From: Glandiceps talaboti
Lineage: Eukaryota > Hemichordata > Enteropneusta > Spengelidae
NCBI RefSeq assembly: GCF_964340395.1
Contig: NC_135564.1
Location: 2,569,501 to 2,633,500, forward strand
Length of the DNA stretch: 64,000 nucleotides
Direction of reading: 5' to 3'
Shown here: one piece after another, positions 29,299 through 42,695 of the stretch
How the letters are laid out: each line of letters opens with the position of its first letter
How positions within the stretch are numbered: the first letter of the stretch is position 1
The notes under the pieces: model-generated
The model's input: the letters and a program-made list of their open reading frames with translations, nothing else
Database searches by the model: none
What the model was told of the DNA's origin: nothing
Made by a program: the position numbers and the translations under genes

Positions 29299-32200
29299 CT
29301 ACAGAATGAGGAAGAAATATATGTTAATTTTACGATATTACTCTACAAGCAGAGTACTGCATTCAGCATTATAATTCCACATTACACAAGAGTATGGAAA
29401 GCAATCATTCTGCAGTTCGTTTATAATCATCTGTATCTAGCACTCTGTAATTACAGACATCTACAAAATCCTTTCTAAGAATACATTCTGTAGTTAGGTA
29501 ATGATCATATCTCTATTTCAAGTAAATTCCAGCATACTCCTGTCAATATACAAGAGTGCATAGATGGATATCTTTTTCTGAGAATAATTATGGAGTTAGT
29601 GAACAATTGTCCATCTGTATCAACTCTTAACACGCTTTGTCAAAGTATGGTCTGAGAGTTTCATCTACATTTTACTCTCAAAGGACATACTCTGCAAACT
29701 GCGAACACAGAAAGTAAATAAAAGTTTATAATTTGACATTCATAATACATACTTGACTGGTATTGGCATGAAGACATCATCTCCATCTTCCTTCTCTCCA
29801 TTTGTTACAATTCCATCATCGGTGGGTGATCGTTCTGATCCGTCACTTCTCAGTTCTGGACTCCTATCAACCGTTGTTGTAACAGTTTTAGTTATCACAG
29901 TTGTAGGTTGAAAAAACTGATTCCTCTTCTGTCTCAACCTTTCCTTGTATGCCTTGTAAGATTCCTGGTGGTATGGATGGATAGAATTTCCAGTTGTCCC
30001 AGTACCAGAATCCAGGGAATCACTCCATTCTTTTGGTGGGTTATAGACCGGATGCTCCCGTTGCCGGTCTCTTTCCCAGTTTTTTGGAAACTTAGAATTT
30101 CTTTCAAGACTTGAGTCATGTCCATTTTGCACAGGTTCTGGGTCCAGAGGAGGAGGTGGATCCTTTGGTAAAGGGGGAGGGATATCTTCCTCATTTGGGG
30201 ATGCCTCCAATGCTGGCTCCTGATGTTGGGTGATTTTCTCTTGTACTTCCTCAGGTTCTCTCTGTATTCTGGTTCCTATAACAAGACAGTTAATATAATT
30301 ACAGATCAAATATTCAATCACTGCTGTAGTTCATCTTATCATTCTTATCAACAGCTACACTTCACTTTATTACCGAGACACAAATATTAATCAATCGCAA
30401 CAGATCTCTGAAGATACAGATTGGTGTATGAACTAAATCCACACTAAAACTTAAAGATAGTTTCATTCCAGCAGATAATACCTTGAAAGTTAAAACAACA
30501 AAAGGCAAGACTACATGTTGTGGACCTGTTTTGCAACCCTAAATGTGACAAGTTATATTTAAGTTAGGGACGTTAGAGTACTCACCATGGCGAGACTGAA
30601 CAATATTGGTCCCAATACACATGTTGTATCACTAGCTCATTTTACAACACAACAAAATGGAGGAAACAAGTAACATTGGGTACGATAAGTGATGTTAGGA
30701 GTAGAGACTATGTGAATTAATTATTATCACATTGACAGCTGGACCCAGTATCCTTCAGGTGTGGCCAACAAGACTTGGTTATAACTTACCTTGTACAGGA
30801 TACGATGGTTGTTGTCTGTCAGTGTCACCACGACGATCATGGTCAGTGCCACTGTCATCTTGACTAACATCATTCTGTACAATTTCAGCACGGTGTTGTT
30901 GGTACTCATAATAATCATCCTGAGGTCTATGAGAGTAGTACCCCCTGTCACGACTTCTATCTCTTGGACCCCTTTCTCTATCTGGTTCTCGTCGTCGATG
31001 ATAGCGGTCTGGAGGGTACCTGTCTCGTTCTGGGTACCTCTCTGGGTCACTTCTGTAGTATCTGTCGTCTGCGTTGCGTCTGTCATTGTAGTGATCTGGA
31101 ATTCGGGGTGGTTCTCGCTGTTTTGATATTGGTGGGTTTGATTCCAGGTGAGGATATGATTTTGTTGGATACACATTGGGTTGCATGACATCATCAGGTG
31201 ATGTCATACCTCTGGGATCATGTCCCCTGTCTCGTGGATCTTCAATGGCACGAAAAATATGCGATTCTGATCTTGCTTTGGCAGGGGGAGGTGGTGGTGA
31301 TGGAGGATGTTCACCGTACCTCCTTGGTTGATGTACCTTTGGGTCACTCATGACAGCTTTTGTGTACAGTTTTTGTGGTTTTGAATACAAATCTTGGTTT
31401 CTCCTGTAAGTATCAGAATCATGTCTCCTCTTTGCGGCTGGATCATTGTCACGCCCCCCTGCTGATTTGTATGACATTGCAGTACTTCGGGTGTACTTAT
31501 ATGGGTCATTCCGTGCTTCACTTTTAGAAGTCCTTTCAGATGGTCTATCACCATGGTGACGTTGTGAACGTGATGATGTTGAAGGATATCTATCCCTAGA
31601 TTTTTCATCATCCTGTTTGTTTGAATAGGGGTCTGAATAATAATCTCTCGGAGGTGGCTTTTCCGGGCGATCAGCACTTTCCTGTGTCCTTTCTCTAGTT
31701 TTCACAGGATAGTTTTCATAATCTCTTGGTGGTCTTGTGGGAGGTTGCTGAGATGGATGGACATCAGAAAAATGTCTATCCATTCGTCTACGTTCTTTGT
31801 CATGACTTCGTCCATAGTCTGCTGTCTGGTACTTAGCATCATGACTACCTGATCTCTCAGGATAATCTTGGCTTCCCATGGACTTGCTTCTAGGATAACT
31901 ACTGTAATGCTTATCTTGTGTATGATTTGTTGTCGCTTTTCTAGGATCAACATTATCAGTATCAACTCTACGTCTTGGCTCATAATCACTATAATCACCT
32001 CTCCCTCGGTCTCGGTCTCGGTCTCGGTCTCCTGGAGCTCTAGTTGGTACATAAACACTACGATCTTGTCGTGGGTAGTCATAATCTTTTTCCTTTTTCG
32101 GAACTCTGTATGGATCATCGTAATTTGACCTCTGGTGTCGGGGGTCACCACGTCCAGGTCGTTGTTGTTGTTGATAATGATCGCGACGAGACCGATGGTC

Positions 32201-35200
32201 ATAAGTTGCATATCTCTGATCATAATAGGGGTCCTGCAATCATGAAAATAAGATGTGTCAATTTTAAATGTATATGTATCAGTTGTAGATGTATGTAGAA
32301 AATGTAATGAACCAAGCTGTAACAATGAAATGAAAGCTAACTTTAAAACTTCCAAATTTGCTGGAAGTAAAGCTATCAAGGCTTGTAAAGGCATCAGAAT
32401 ATTTACGATAAATGAATGAATGAATGAATGAATGAATGAATGAATGAATGAATGAATGAATGAAAAGGCAGCAACCAGTTCAATTCAAACTAACCATGCT
32501 ATTTCAGGTCCACCAATGAATAATGATTTTTAAACAATGGTAAATGCAATATCATACAAGCAAACCAGTTTGAAATCAGACTAGCAAGGAATATTTTGAA
32601 CAAGATATACACAGCAAGATAAACAACACTTACAATACACTAGGGCTCACAGACAGGAAACAGGTATAACTGAAATGAGAGTGGCATGCAGACAGGACAA
32701 CACAGTCAACCAACATGATAATAGCAATCATGTAGTTGAGACAAAGGCAGAATGGGGGAACACACAACGACGATTAACGATCATGCAATTGAGACGATGC
32801 AGAACACCAATATAATGGTGGCATGCGTACAAGACAAGGAGAGCATGCAGACGATGACATGCATTTTTGGGACAACACAGGAGACCAATAGGAAGGTGGC
32901 TTGCATACAAGACGAGATACGAAGAGCATGCAGAGAGGAGACACCGACCACAGTAGGACCATTTTGCAGCATGCCAGCCATGCACACCAACCAACTTACC
33001 CGATACTTTCTATCATGGGGATATGGAGGAGGCATATGATAACCTTCAACACCCATTAAGTTTGGGTCGGATGAAGATCTCACCATTTTCTGTCTCTCCA
33101 TCGTTGGCGACGTTTCTGCCTCATAATTACTGTGACGGTCTAGGGCATTGAGTGAAAGATCGCTTTCTGGAGACGAGGCGTATGATAGACGAGTTGTCAT
33201 CGGAAACAGGAGATCTTCTGTCAAAGCATCATCAATCTATGAACAAACAGATAAAGTATATTTGTGATGTTAAGTGAGCACCATCAATGGATACTAGGCA
33301 GTGTATCAAATCAAATCATATAATTTATCAACAGAAACCAAATATGCATGAGCACAAGTGTGGTGTACTTGGGGGCATTTGCATGTGTGCTTGTGGTATG
33401 CTTGTGAAGGTTCAGCAGAAAATACAGCAAACACAAGCCCGGTTATAACATTGGCACTCATGTGGAAAGGGGTTTCTGTTTATCTATATGGTTATACGAA
33501 ACAGAAAATTTCCAAACAAATCATATTGTGTCATCACTCAAATTTAGTGTACTGTGTACATGTAATGATCATGCACTCTCATTTGCATATCATTTGCATA
33601 CAAGTAAGCAATGAGGTTTTGGTATTGCACTGCAGTCACTGTGTAAATTATAACACTAGAATGTGCTTGAACCGATGCAAGTAATCTCTGGTACATACGT
33701 AATGATTCTAGAACTCTATGTCTCATATGTTATACATTATTATGCGACTATCTATGGCAACATGTTATATTGTATGACGGTCTCTTTCTCTTAATACAGT
33801 TTTCAGAATATTATACATGATTCCACTGTGCTTCTACAATACAAATTGATTCCTACTACTTTGGTATTGATGTGAAATGATGTTTCAACAAGACAGTTCT
33901 TACCTTCATTTCTGCCATCCAGATTGGAGTACTTTGCTGTTGTCTGATAGCATCTTTGACTTTAGAGTACCACATGTTATTGTGACCTAAATGCACAGTG
34001 GCTGAAAAGTGAAATAAAATCAACAAGTCAGAAATATTAATACATCTGCTCTCTCAGGTATGTAGCAAAGGGTTCATACACTTCCATGCTTTTTTCAATA
34101 TTCATATATTTGATGTGTCTCTGAAAATGTGTCATGTAGGTAACGGAAAATCATGAAATGACTCTCCAGAATCCAAAGTTTATAAAAATGTGTTTATTTC
34201 CTGCAGTGGTGTTCTTTTAACTGTTTTGAGTTAAATTGATATAATTTCTGTTCCACTATGGTAGTGTTAATTATTTTAAGACACACAAACTTTATCCTGG
34301 GGTAGGTTTGAATACCATCCACTTTTAAAATAGACTCCAGGGTTTGAGCCAGGGTCTGTAAGCTTTTTCCAATAATCTCTCAATATTTTAGCCTGATTCC
34401 TTTTATTCTTTAATCATCCTACAACAGCAGAAGTGGAAGGCATGGCAATTGCTAACTTACCGGTGAATATATATGAAAATGATTCTTCCAGCTTAAGAGC
34501 TAAGTCATACAGTCTCTTAGAGCTCCTAGGTGCTATTTTGCCTTCACCAACTTGAGCTCTGAGTTCCCTGATGGTATTTTTATTGTCTGGTCTCAGGAAA
34601 ATGACAATAGGATAGAGTTGTGCATAGTTGAGTTTCTCCACAGCATTGGGTGTAATGTCTAACACACAGTGTTGTTGCTGTAATAAAATAGATATAAAGG
34701 ACAAGTTCAGTCACGCTTATTTCAGTTGCTTTTTATACATTTGTATTGATTACTGCCATCAACTTAAAGGAAAGGTACAGACAATATGGCTGCCTGTCTG
34801 CTCCAGAAATTGCTAGAACATGTAAATGAAAGTCCAGTCAGCCTTATTTCTACCTTTAGTGCACTTGTATTGATTATTGCTATCAACTTGCGTAAGAGTT
34901 TCAGTGATAAAATAACACCTCGGTAACATAATCAACTTTGAAATCTTGTAAAGAAGCCCTACTACACTTGACATGTGTTCAGCCATTTTGAGAGATTTCC
35001 TGCATAGGTTTATGGAAAAACCTCTGGTAATGACCTCATCACTGAACACTCTAATCTCATTGTGTTGACAAATACCATAAATCTATGGAGGAGATACTCC
35101 TAGATCTATGCAAATAATTGATAAGAAGTAAGAGATATTGATGTGTACATACCTTATCCATTACATCTCTGATGGCATGTAATTTAATAACACCTTGATG

Positions 35201-38200
35201 TACCTTCATGGATTGATTAGGTTTAGATTCATTCTTCTCACTCACTGTAAATACAAATCAATAGTTTGTCTATATCTTCATGACTCTATAATTCTTCCCC
35301 TGTCTGCCGCCCTCTATAGACGTACCCACGATTTGAATGTCTATATAATTTTTTATTCCTTTTTGACATTCATATTTTTTGCATATTATACTATACATGG
35401 TTTTGGTCTCTACTTTAAAGGAAAGGTGAATGATTTGGGTACCATAGTAAAGGGACATGCATTTACTTGTTAGCACTATACCAATAGTATTCCCTTCAAT
35501 CCTTAATTCACTGAAAAAAGAAAACAAGGCAACCTTTATGGTAAACTATGCAAATATGATATTTTATATTTGTCATAGCTAAGATTAGGATGTCTGACAA
35601 ACATTTGTTTGTCAGAATCTATTATTATCACTATTATATAAAACATCTTTATCTAGTAAAGTCTAGTAAACATTACACAACTTACATGGATTCTCAAATC
35701 TCTCTGGGAAATCTTTCAGTAATTTTTCTCTAGCCATGTCTGCTATTGGACCAAAGAAGACAATTGGACGGAGGAACCCAGCTGTACAGGAAGAACAATC
35801 ATACAAACAGTGTTAAAGTAAAATGTTTGCCATTGTGTACACTCCTGTAATCACTGGTATTTCAGTTATGGTTACATGATTGCAAACAAATAAAAACAAT
35901 GAATTCTCCAGGCTGTTAAAGTATGAAATGTTGTCTTTCGGCTGAAAATATCTAGTGCAATAATAAATATGTTCACAGTTTACTGAACATTTATTGTACT
36001 AATCCTGGAAAGGACTTAAATAAAAGTACCAATCCATCTATCATCAAGTGATAACATGTTCAGTATTAAAGTATCTTGACCTCGTCATTGACTTTAGGTT
36101 GAATATGGTCAAACTTGTTTACTTTCTATGTAAAATCAGTGACTGTTCTTTGTTATTTCTCCAATGTTTGTTGTCTCCACCTCATCCTGCACTCAATAAA
36201 AACTCACTCAGCTTTCCTGACATGCACCCTACAAATATTATTACATGTTTACAATTGGTGCTCTGTATCTTTTTTTTAAAGAAACATTTGGTCATAAAGT
36301 AAGAACTGTCCTGTCTAGATAAAAGGTTTGCATTCTGTGGGTCAACAGGTTGTTCTAACCAGTGTACTTAATGTGATTTGTTGATACCTATACTGGGAGC
36401 TATTTTTATCTTTACTTATATCAATGTCAAAGATATGCACAATTGTCACAAAGTGTATACTTACGATCTCGCAAAACAACCCTCTCATAAGCTGGGAACT
36501 TTGGTGGTTTTCCGCCTGTAATAAAAAAAATATTCCTTTCTTAAAAATTAAACCTAAACTATTAAAAACATTCAAAAATATGACATATTTCAATATAGTT
36601 TTATATTTCAAAAGAGATTAATATTACCGATCATTTGACATCAGAAAAGTAAAGTTATGCCTGTTTGGAGAACAGCAAGACACATGACCTTTGAACTCAT
36701 GATATATGAGGTTTGAAGTTTGAAGTTTGAACTCTTACCAAAGACAACTTCATCAAAGTGTTCTCTTGTCAGTGATTTGGATCTTCTTCCACTTCTTCTT
36801 TTAAAGAATGCAGCCCTACCGTCTGTTGGTGCTTGTTTCAGTGTGTTGGTGTGGGAAGCAGTTTGTGCTAGGGCTAGTTGCTCAGCTCTGTGGACATAAC
36901 AAGAATGAAACTGACTTTAGAGAAATTGTCTCCTCCCCAGACACAAACAATATCACAGGACAGTACCTATGATGGATAAAGATGTCTTTACATGTAAAAA
37001 TTCAAGTTTTGTCATACTGTAAACCTGCATATTTTCACGACTAGAAAATTTTGCGATTTTACAGTCTTTATGTAGTTCACAAAGATTAATTTTCACTAAT
37101 AACCATACTGGTACATTGCATTATGCAGAAATATATATTTTCGCTACTACTTATTTTCGCGTTTTTGTTTAGTAGCGAAATTAGCGAAAATAAATCTTAC
37201 GCGAACATTTCCAGGTTTACAGTATTTTCAGAATGCTGGGAGACCAGTTGCAAGTGTTGAGAGTGAAAAGAGAGGAAGAACATACAAGAACATGGACTGA
37301 GTATATTGAGAGATAAAGGTAACTAAACTTTCCTCAAAAGTTCTGGGCTGAATTTAAGTCTACTGCCCTAACCTCAATTGGGTGACTTTGAATTTTTTTG
37401 ACTAAAGAAAAGAGTCCAGAGTACAAATACATTTTCATCTTTGTACAGATGAAGTTTAAAGTATGGCTTTACAATGAACATACACATTTTATACCAAAAG
37501 ATATGTCTATAAAATGAAAAGAGAAAAATTATCAATGGAGAAAAAACTTACCTGTTTTTGTTTGGTATGACACCTTTTTCTATTTCCATATTATTGCGGT
37601 TGAGTTTGATGGCTTGCCATGACCCTACAACTCCATTAAATAGAGTGTCTCTCACTCTCAAAATGTCATTATTCTTGAAAGTCAGTTCATCTTTGGAGGC
37701 TTTCTCATAATGGAAGTGAGATCTGACGTGAATATTATCACCACCACCATGCTCTATTATTTTATCAAATGCTGAGAAAAGACAAAAACAAAATATCAAC
37801 TATGAGATTTTCATTCTAGACAACAAACATTAAGACTCACAGATAAAGTTTGAAATTGTGCAAGCAAATTAGAAATAGTGACAACTTTTATTCTTAAATG
37901 TCAAGTTCAAATTGCGATAAAATTTAGCTGTGAAAAAAGTTATCTGGCAGAGCTATAGAAAGAGTTGATAAGACAGCAATACATGTAATGTTAGAATCTG
38001 GGATTGCATCAAGATGGGCTTTTAAAACTAGTAACAGCAGAACAATCAGTTTCTTCCCATTAAAGACACAACACACACACATGCATGCTCACATGCATGT
38101 ACACAGACACAGACACAGACACAGACACAGACACAGACACACACACACACACACACACACACTGACTGACTAAAGTAATAAAGATATCTATGGCAGATTC

Positions 38201-39428
38201 TTATTTTCATAATTTGTGTGTACCTTGTTAAATATATATACAATGGTATACATGTGGTAAATTCAATTGTAACTTGACTTACTGGTAGAAAATTTACATA
38301 CATTTGCATATATTTTGCATGTAATTTGCATATCTTACCTAATTTCCTGTATTGTACAATCATTCTGATTTCTTCTTGTAGACTAAGTAACAGTAAGACG
38401 GCTTCTTCCCTTGTCACCCCATACATATCAATATCATTGACCTGTGGAACAAAGATTTGTAGTGGTTCAGTTATTCTACATCTGGTGTTGCTGAGAGATA
38501 CTTATCAAGTATGTGGCATCCACCTACCCTTATCCATTCTGTACCCTACAGTTTTCTTGTTTTCAGCAGATTCAATCACAAAATCAGTCTTAACAACTTT
38601 AAAAGATTTCATACAGCCTAACATGAAAGAGATCAACCAATGAATAATTTTATGGACACATTTCACAATTTGCTTCTGTGATAATTCCTGTGAAAGAAAG
38701 TTTTATTAAAAGATCCTTAAAATGTGACTGTAATACAGTTCATTGTTCAAAAAAACTAAACCAGTTTACATTCTAGTGGTAGGAAATCTAGGAGTCAAAT
38801 TCAGAACTGTGCCCCCAAGTGGTGAGATTGTGAATATTTACCTGTAAGATCAGATCCCCAATGTGCAATCCTTCCATGGCAGCTGGACTACTTTCCTGGA
38901 CATCAGCAATAAAAATGCCGACATCATTGCCTCCTGCCAGTCGGATTCCAAGATTGTTGGTTTTGCGGAACACGACATATCTCTCTTCTCCTCTGGAAAT
39001 ATTACAAGGAAATTCTGTTTAGAAAATTATTCTATAACTGGTTAAAATGATTATAGTTTGGGCAATTCGACATGGTGAATTGCGAAAAACAAAAGGATTT
39101 TTTACTATCATATCAATGTTGGGGGCGCTGTTCTTTCAATTCTGTATGCTTGACAAGTACACAGGAGCAGAATAACCCTATATGAATATACGCAACCTAT
39201 ATGCAACCTCTAGAGATTCCAACCTTCACACTATAAATTATAGACATAAATAAGTACCGTATGGTAGTCTGAAACTTCCTCCATTTTTCCACCTCAAAGA
39301 ATGAACGATGACTATATTACACATATTTCTGTGTTATTTCACTTTCTAGTTGTCGTACATTAATTATCAGCTGCTACATTTTATCACTACAGAGATTTCT
39401 GGTGACTATTTCCTTTTCAAAAATATGT

Positions 39429-39465
<37 letters not shown>

Positions 39466-39472
39466 AGACACA

Positions 39473-39517
<45 letters not shown>

Positions 39518-42500
39518 ACACTTACTCTTTAAGTCTTCTTCTATGTCTGCGTGGAGCATGGACATCATTGGGGTAATATCTAGGATCTTCACGTCCTGGT
39601 GTTGGTGGTCTTTGTGGGTGTGACCCTTCTATAGAATAGTAAACAATGATGTATACATTACTTATCAGTGGCTGGTATCGACAGTTTCAGCAAGTATATA
39701 GTCTTGGTATGAATCTCTCTCAAATAAAGATACTGTGTCCTGTTCAGTGTAGTATAACAGTCAACAACAGAAAGAAGGAATTACTTTTCCTTTCCTACAG
39801 TATGTATTAATTTTAATACGACAATTCACAAAATTTAATACTTTAGTAGATGGAGTACTATTTTCATATATATTGTGAATTATATGTCCTATAATTTCAA
39901 TGCTTTTCTACATACAAGAAAACATTGAACACAAAAGTGTAAACAAAACATGACAAAGCTTTCTTTCATGCTGGGATGGCATTATCAACTGTTCAAATGT
40001 TATTAATGGCCAAGGTCAAGTACACAGATAATTATGGAGTTGTAAATGCTGGATCTATGTGCATCTATTTTGTCAAAGTCTTTGTGTTTAGTCAGAGTTT
40101 TAGAAATCTTTTGAGTTCAGTTTTGTTGAGACCATCCAGTTTTTATTTGTGTACTCATTTATACAATAGTTGAAATAAAATGTTACCTAAATCTTCGATT
40201 GCTGGTGGTGGAGGTCTTGGTGGTACTATTTCATCTTCACTGGGATGGCTTTGTCTTCTACGTCCTGGTCTGTCACTAGAGGGCGATCTTTGGTCAACCG
40301 GAGACCTTGGTTGTGTGCCTTCTTTGTCACCATCAAATGCAACACTGTAAACACAACATTGAACATAAATCAGTACCTTTATTTATATTTTTAAAGAGCT
40401 CACACAAGAGGAAAGAAACAAGTACCATTAAGGTTAGGGGTGTCAGAGTACCCACCATAGCAAGACTAAAGAACACTGAGTCAAATGTACTGTGTACCCT
40501 AGTTAATAAAAACAAAATGCAAGCGACAAACAAAATTAAGATTTGAAATATTAGAGAACATACTATGTTACAAAATGATTGAACCTTCAAGGATGTATCC
40601 AATGCAAAATTGTTATGGCAATTGGAAAACTAGGCTCAGTAACTTTCAGATGTGATGTTTTTTTCTAAGAATAAAAAATATATATCCCCAAAACAGTTAT
40701 GGGAACTGGAATGAAGGAGTCGCAAAGAATTTCAACATGTACGTCAAAACAACTTTCCAATATTATACTAACATCTACATCAATCACATTTTTGTTTGAC
40801 TTTTCAAACACATCTTGGATATCTACACATAAACCATTACCAAATGAACAAATTGCCCTCGTTAAATGCAACCACAAATGGTTCTATCTGAAACATACAT
40901 GATTGTTTTGACTATAGAACCACCTACCAGGGTAACAAAACTGCAAGGAATCCTCTGCTAGACATTTTAATTACAGTACTATCATCTGCCAACTACATGA
41001 GTGTATTTGGTGGTCTGTCTTCTACCACTACATACCTACATGTCCCTCCCTACTGCGAGATAGTCATTAGGAAATTCTACACTTGTTACTGGAACTAGAG
41101 ACTTGCTCTGATAACAACTTTTAATTAAGAAAATTCTTCTTTTTTTACAAGTTATAGCTTGTAGGCCTTCAAGTGCCGTTGTTTAGAAATCTTTGAGCTC
41201 TTTCAGGAATTTATAAACTTAGAAAACAAGCCCTTACAAATAGAATAATTTGGGAGTGTAGTAATTAGTTTAGGATGTTTATACCAGGTAATCCTTTAAC
41301 TATCCAAACACAATGATTCATGTAGAGTAAAGTAACAACACAGCAGGTACCCAGTATTTCTAACTAACTGACTGAACTCATTGAGTATTTACAATCACTC
41401 CATGTAGTATCACCACAAAAAACACATGTCACACATGTATCTTTGGCATATGTAATATTACATAGCTAAGGACCACACATTTCAGATGAAATATTTTATT
41501 GCAATTTTGAACTGAAGACATATATGTATATTCCAACACTATGGCTATGATATTATTTTCATATGCATGATATATACATGACTGTAAGTAAAAGATAAAG
41601 CCATACACAAACTGTGTACAGTAAATTCATATTCCACAGGCAAGAAAGTCGTGGTGTCAAACAAGAAATCCAATGATTGTTATTTTTATGAGAAGTTAAA
41701 GAATGGAAAAAGACATAAAAATACAAGTAATGGTTCACTGAATCTGTAAAGTTGTAAAGTATGCTATTTGTATGTTATGTGTATGTGGGTGGATGGGGTG
41801 GGGGTTGATATCGCATTAGAATTTCAGTGGGTGTGTTGCATACCAAGATTCCCCACGATTGATGATTTTTTGGCCCTTGGTGGCTCATCAGTTGAATATA
41901 TAATACCTAAGAATGATAACCTACCTTCACAAATGCCATATTATCTTGGCAGATGTAAAATGAATTTACTGTACACAGTTTTGAGTATGGCTTTATCTTT
42001 TACTCAGTCATGTATAAATCCTAAAACATTAGCTATTTGTCAACTATTTTAAGACCAAGGACATTTTATATATTCAGCAAGTTTTTACCACAAAGCACAG
42101 AATTGACTACATTTTCATAAAATACCTTACCTGTCTATATTTTGTTCAAAAGTGCCATCATAGAGTACAGCATTGGCCCTGAGTTCATTGGCTTTGTTGC
42201 TGACAATTGTATCTTCTTCTGTTCTTTCGTCGTCTTTTTTCTCCTTGAGAACAATGATTGAAAGTTTGTCTTTTGATTTCTCCAGGAGTTTCTTGGCTTC
42301 AGAGAGTGACAGATTTTCTGCTGGTGTGTTGTTGATCTGCTCATAGGAGATACAGAAATGAAAATATCATTATCAATGCAACTCATTTTCACTTATTTTG
42401 CATATACAGATAGCAAATTAATAGCAAAATAGCAAACTAATTTTGTTTATTACAATCTTGTTGATATTTATTATAGTAAACTGTACACAGAATTCCTAGG

Positions 42501-42645
42501 TATACACCAAGTTTTCTTTCCAAACTGATTGTAATATTGATAGAAAATTGTAAATTAGTCAAAAAGTCTCGCTCTGTTGTGGTCTTTAACATGTAAAACA
42601 CTGTAAAACACTTATATCATGACAACAAATTCTTTGTATTCATAT

Positions 42646-42695
<50 letters not shown>

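Larger units (their letters stand above)
29753..33236 (-). other. TJP1: ZO long disordered region (exons 18-20)
   Basis: Exon 33236-33000 contains acidic/Ser-rich sequence equivalent to the vertebrate U6 segment. The 1,444-nt exon 32233-30790 is a single open frame very rich in Arg, Asp, Tyr, Ser and Pro, with [10 protein letters not shown] coded by a tandem hexamer. Exon 30275-29753 holds [16 protein letters not shown]-type proline runs. The region matches the position of the actin-binding and phosphorylated tail of ZO-1 but has no conserved domain. Confidence 0.85.

Noticed and set aside
30727-32394. Several long open frames overlapping the 1,444-nt ZO exon (155, 109, 230 and 86 residues, both strands)
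   Set aside because: They are shadows of the Arg/Asp-rich real frame; only the frame that joins in phase to exons 18 and 20 fits.
32781-32999. Read-through of ZO exon 18 beyond RKYR
   Set aside because: A good donor at 32999 and the phase-0 join to exon 19 (DPYYDQR) show that this part is intron.
39374-39623. Cys/Val and Thr/His repeat frames over exon 8
   Set aside because: They are microsatellite translations in frames that do not join neighbouring ZO exons; exon 8 uses another frame.
41768-42052. 94-residue plus-strand open frame in ZO intron 6
   Set aside because: No recognised motif or conserved block; antisense to intron only.
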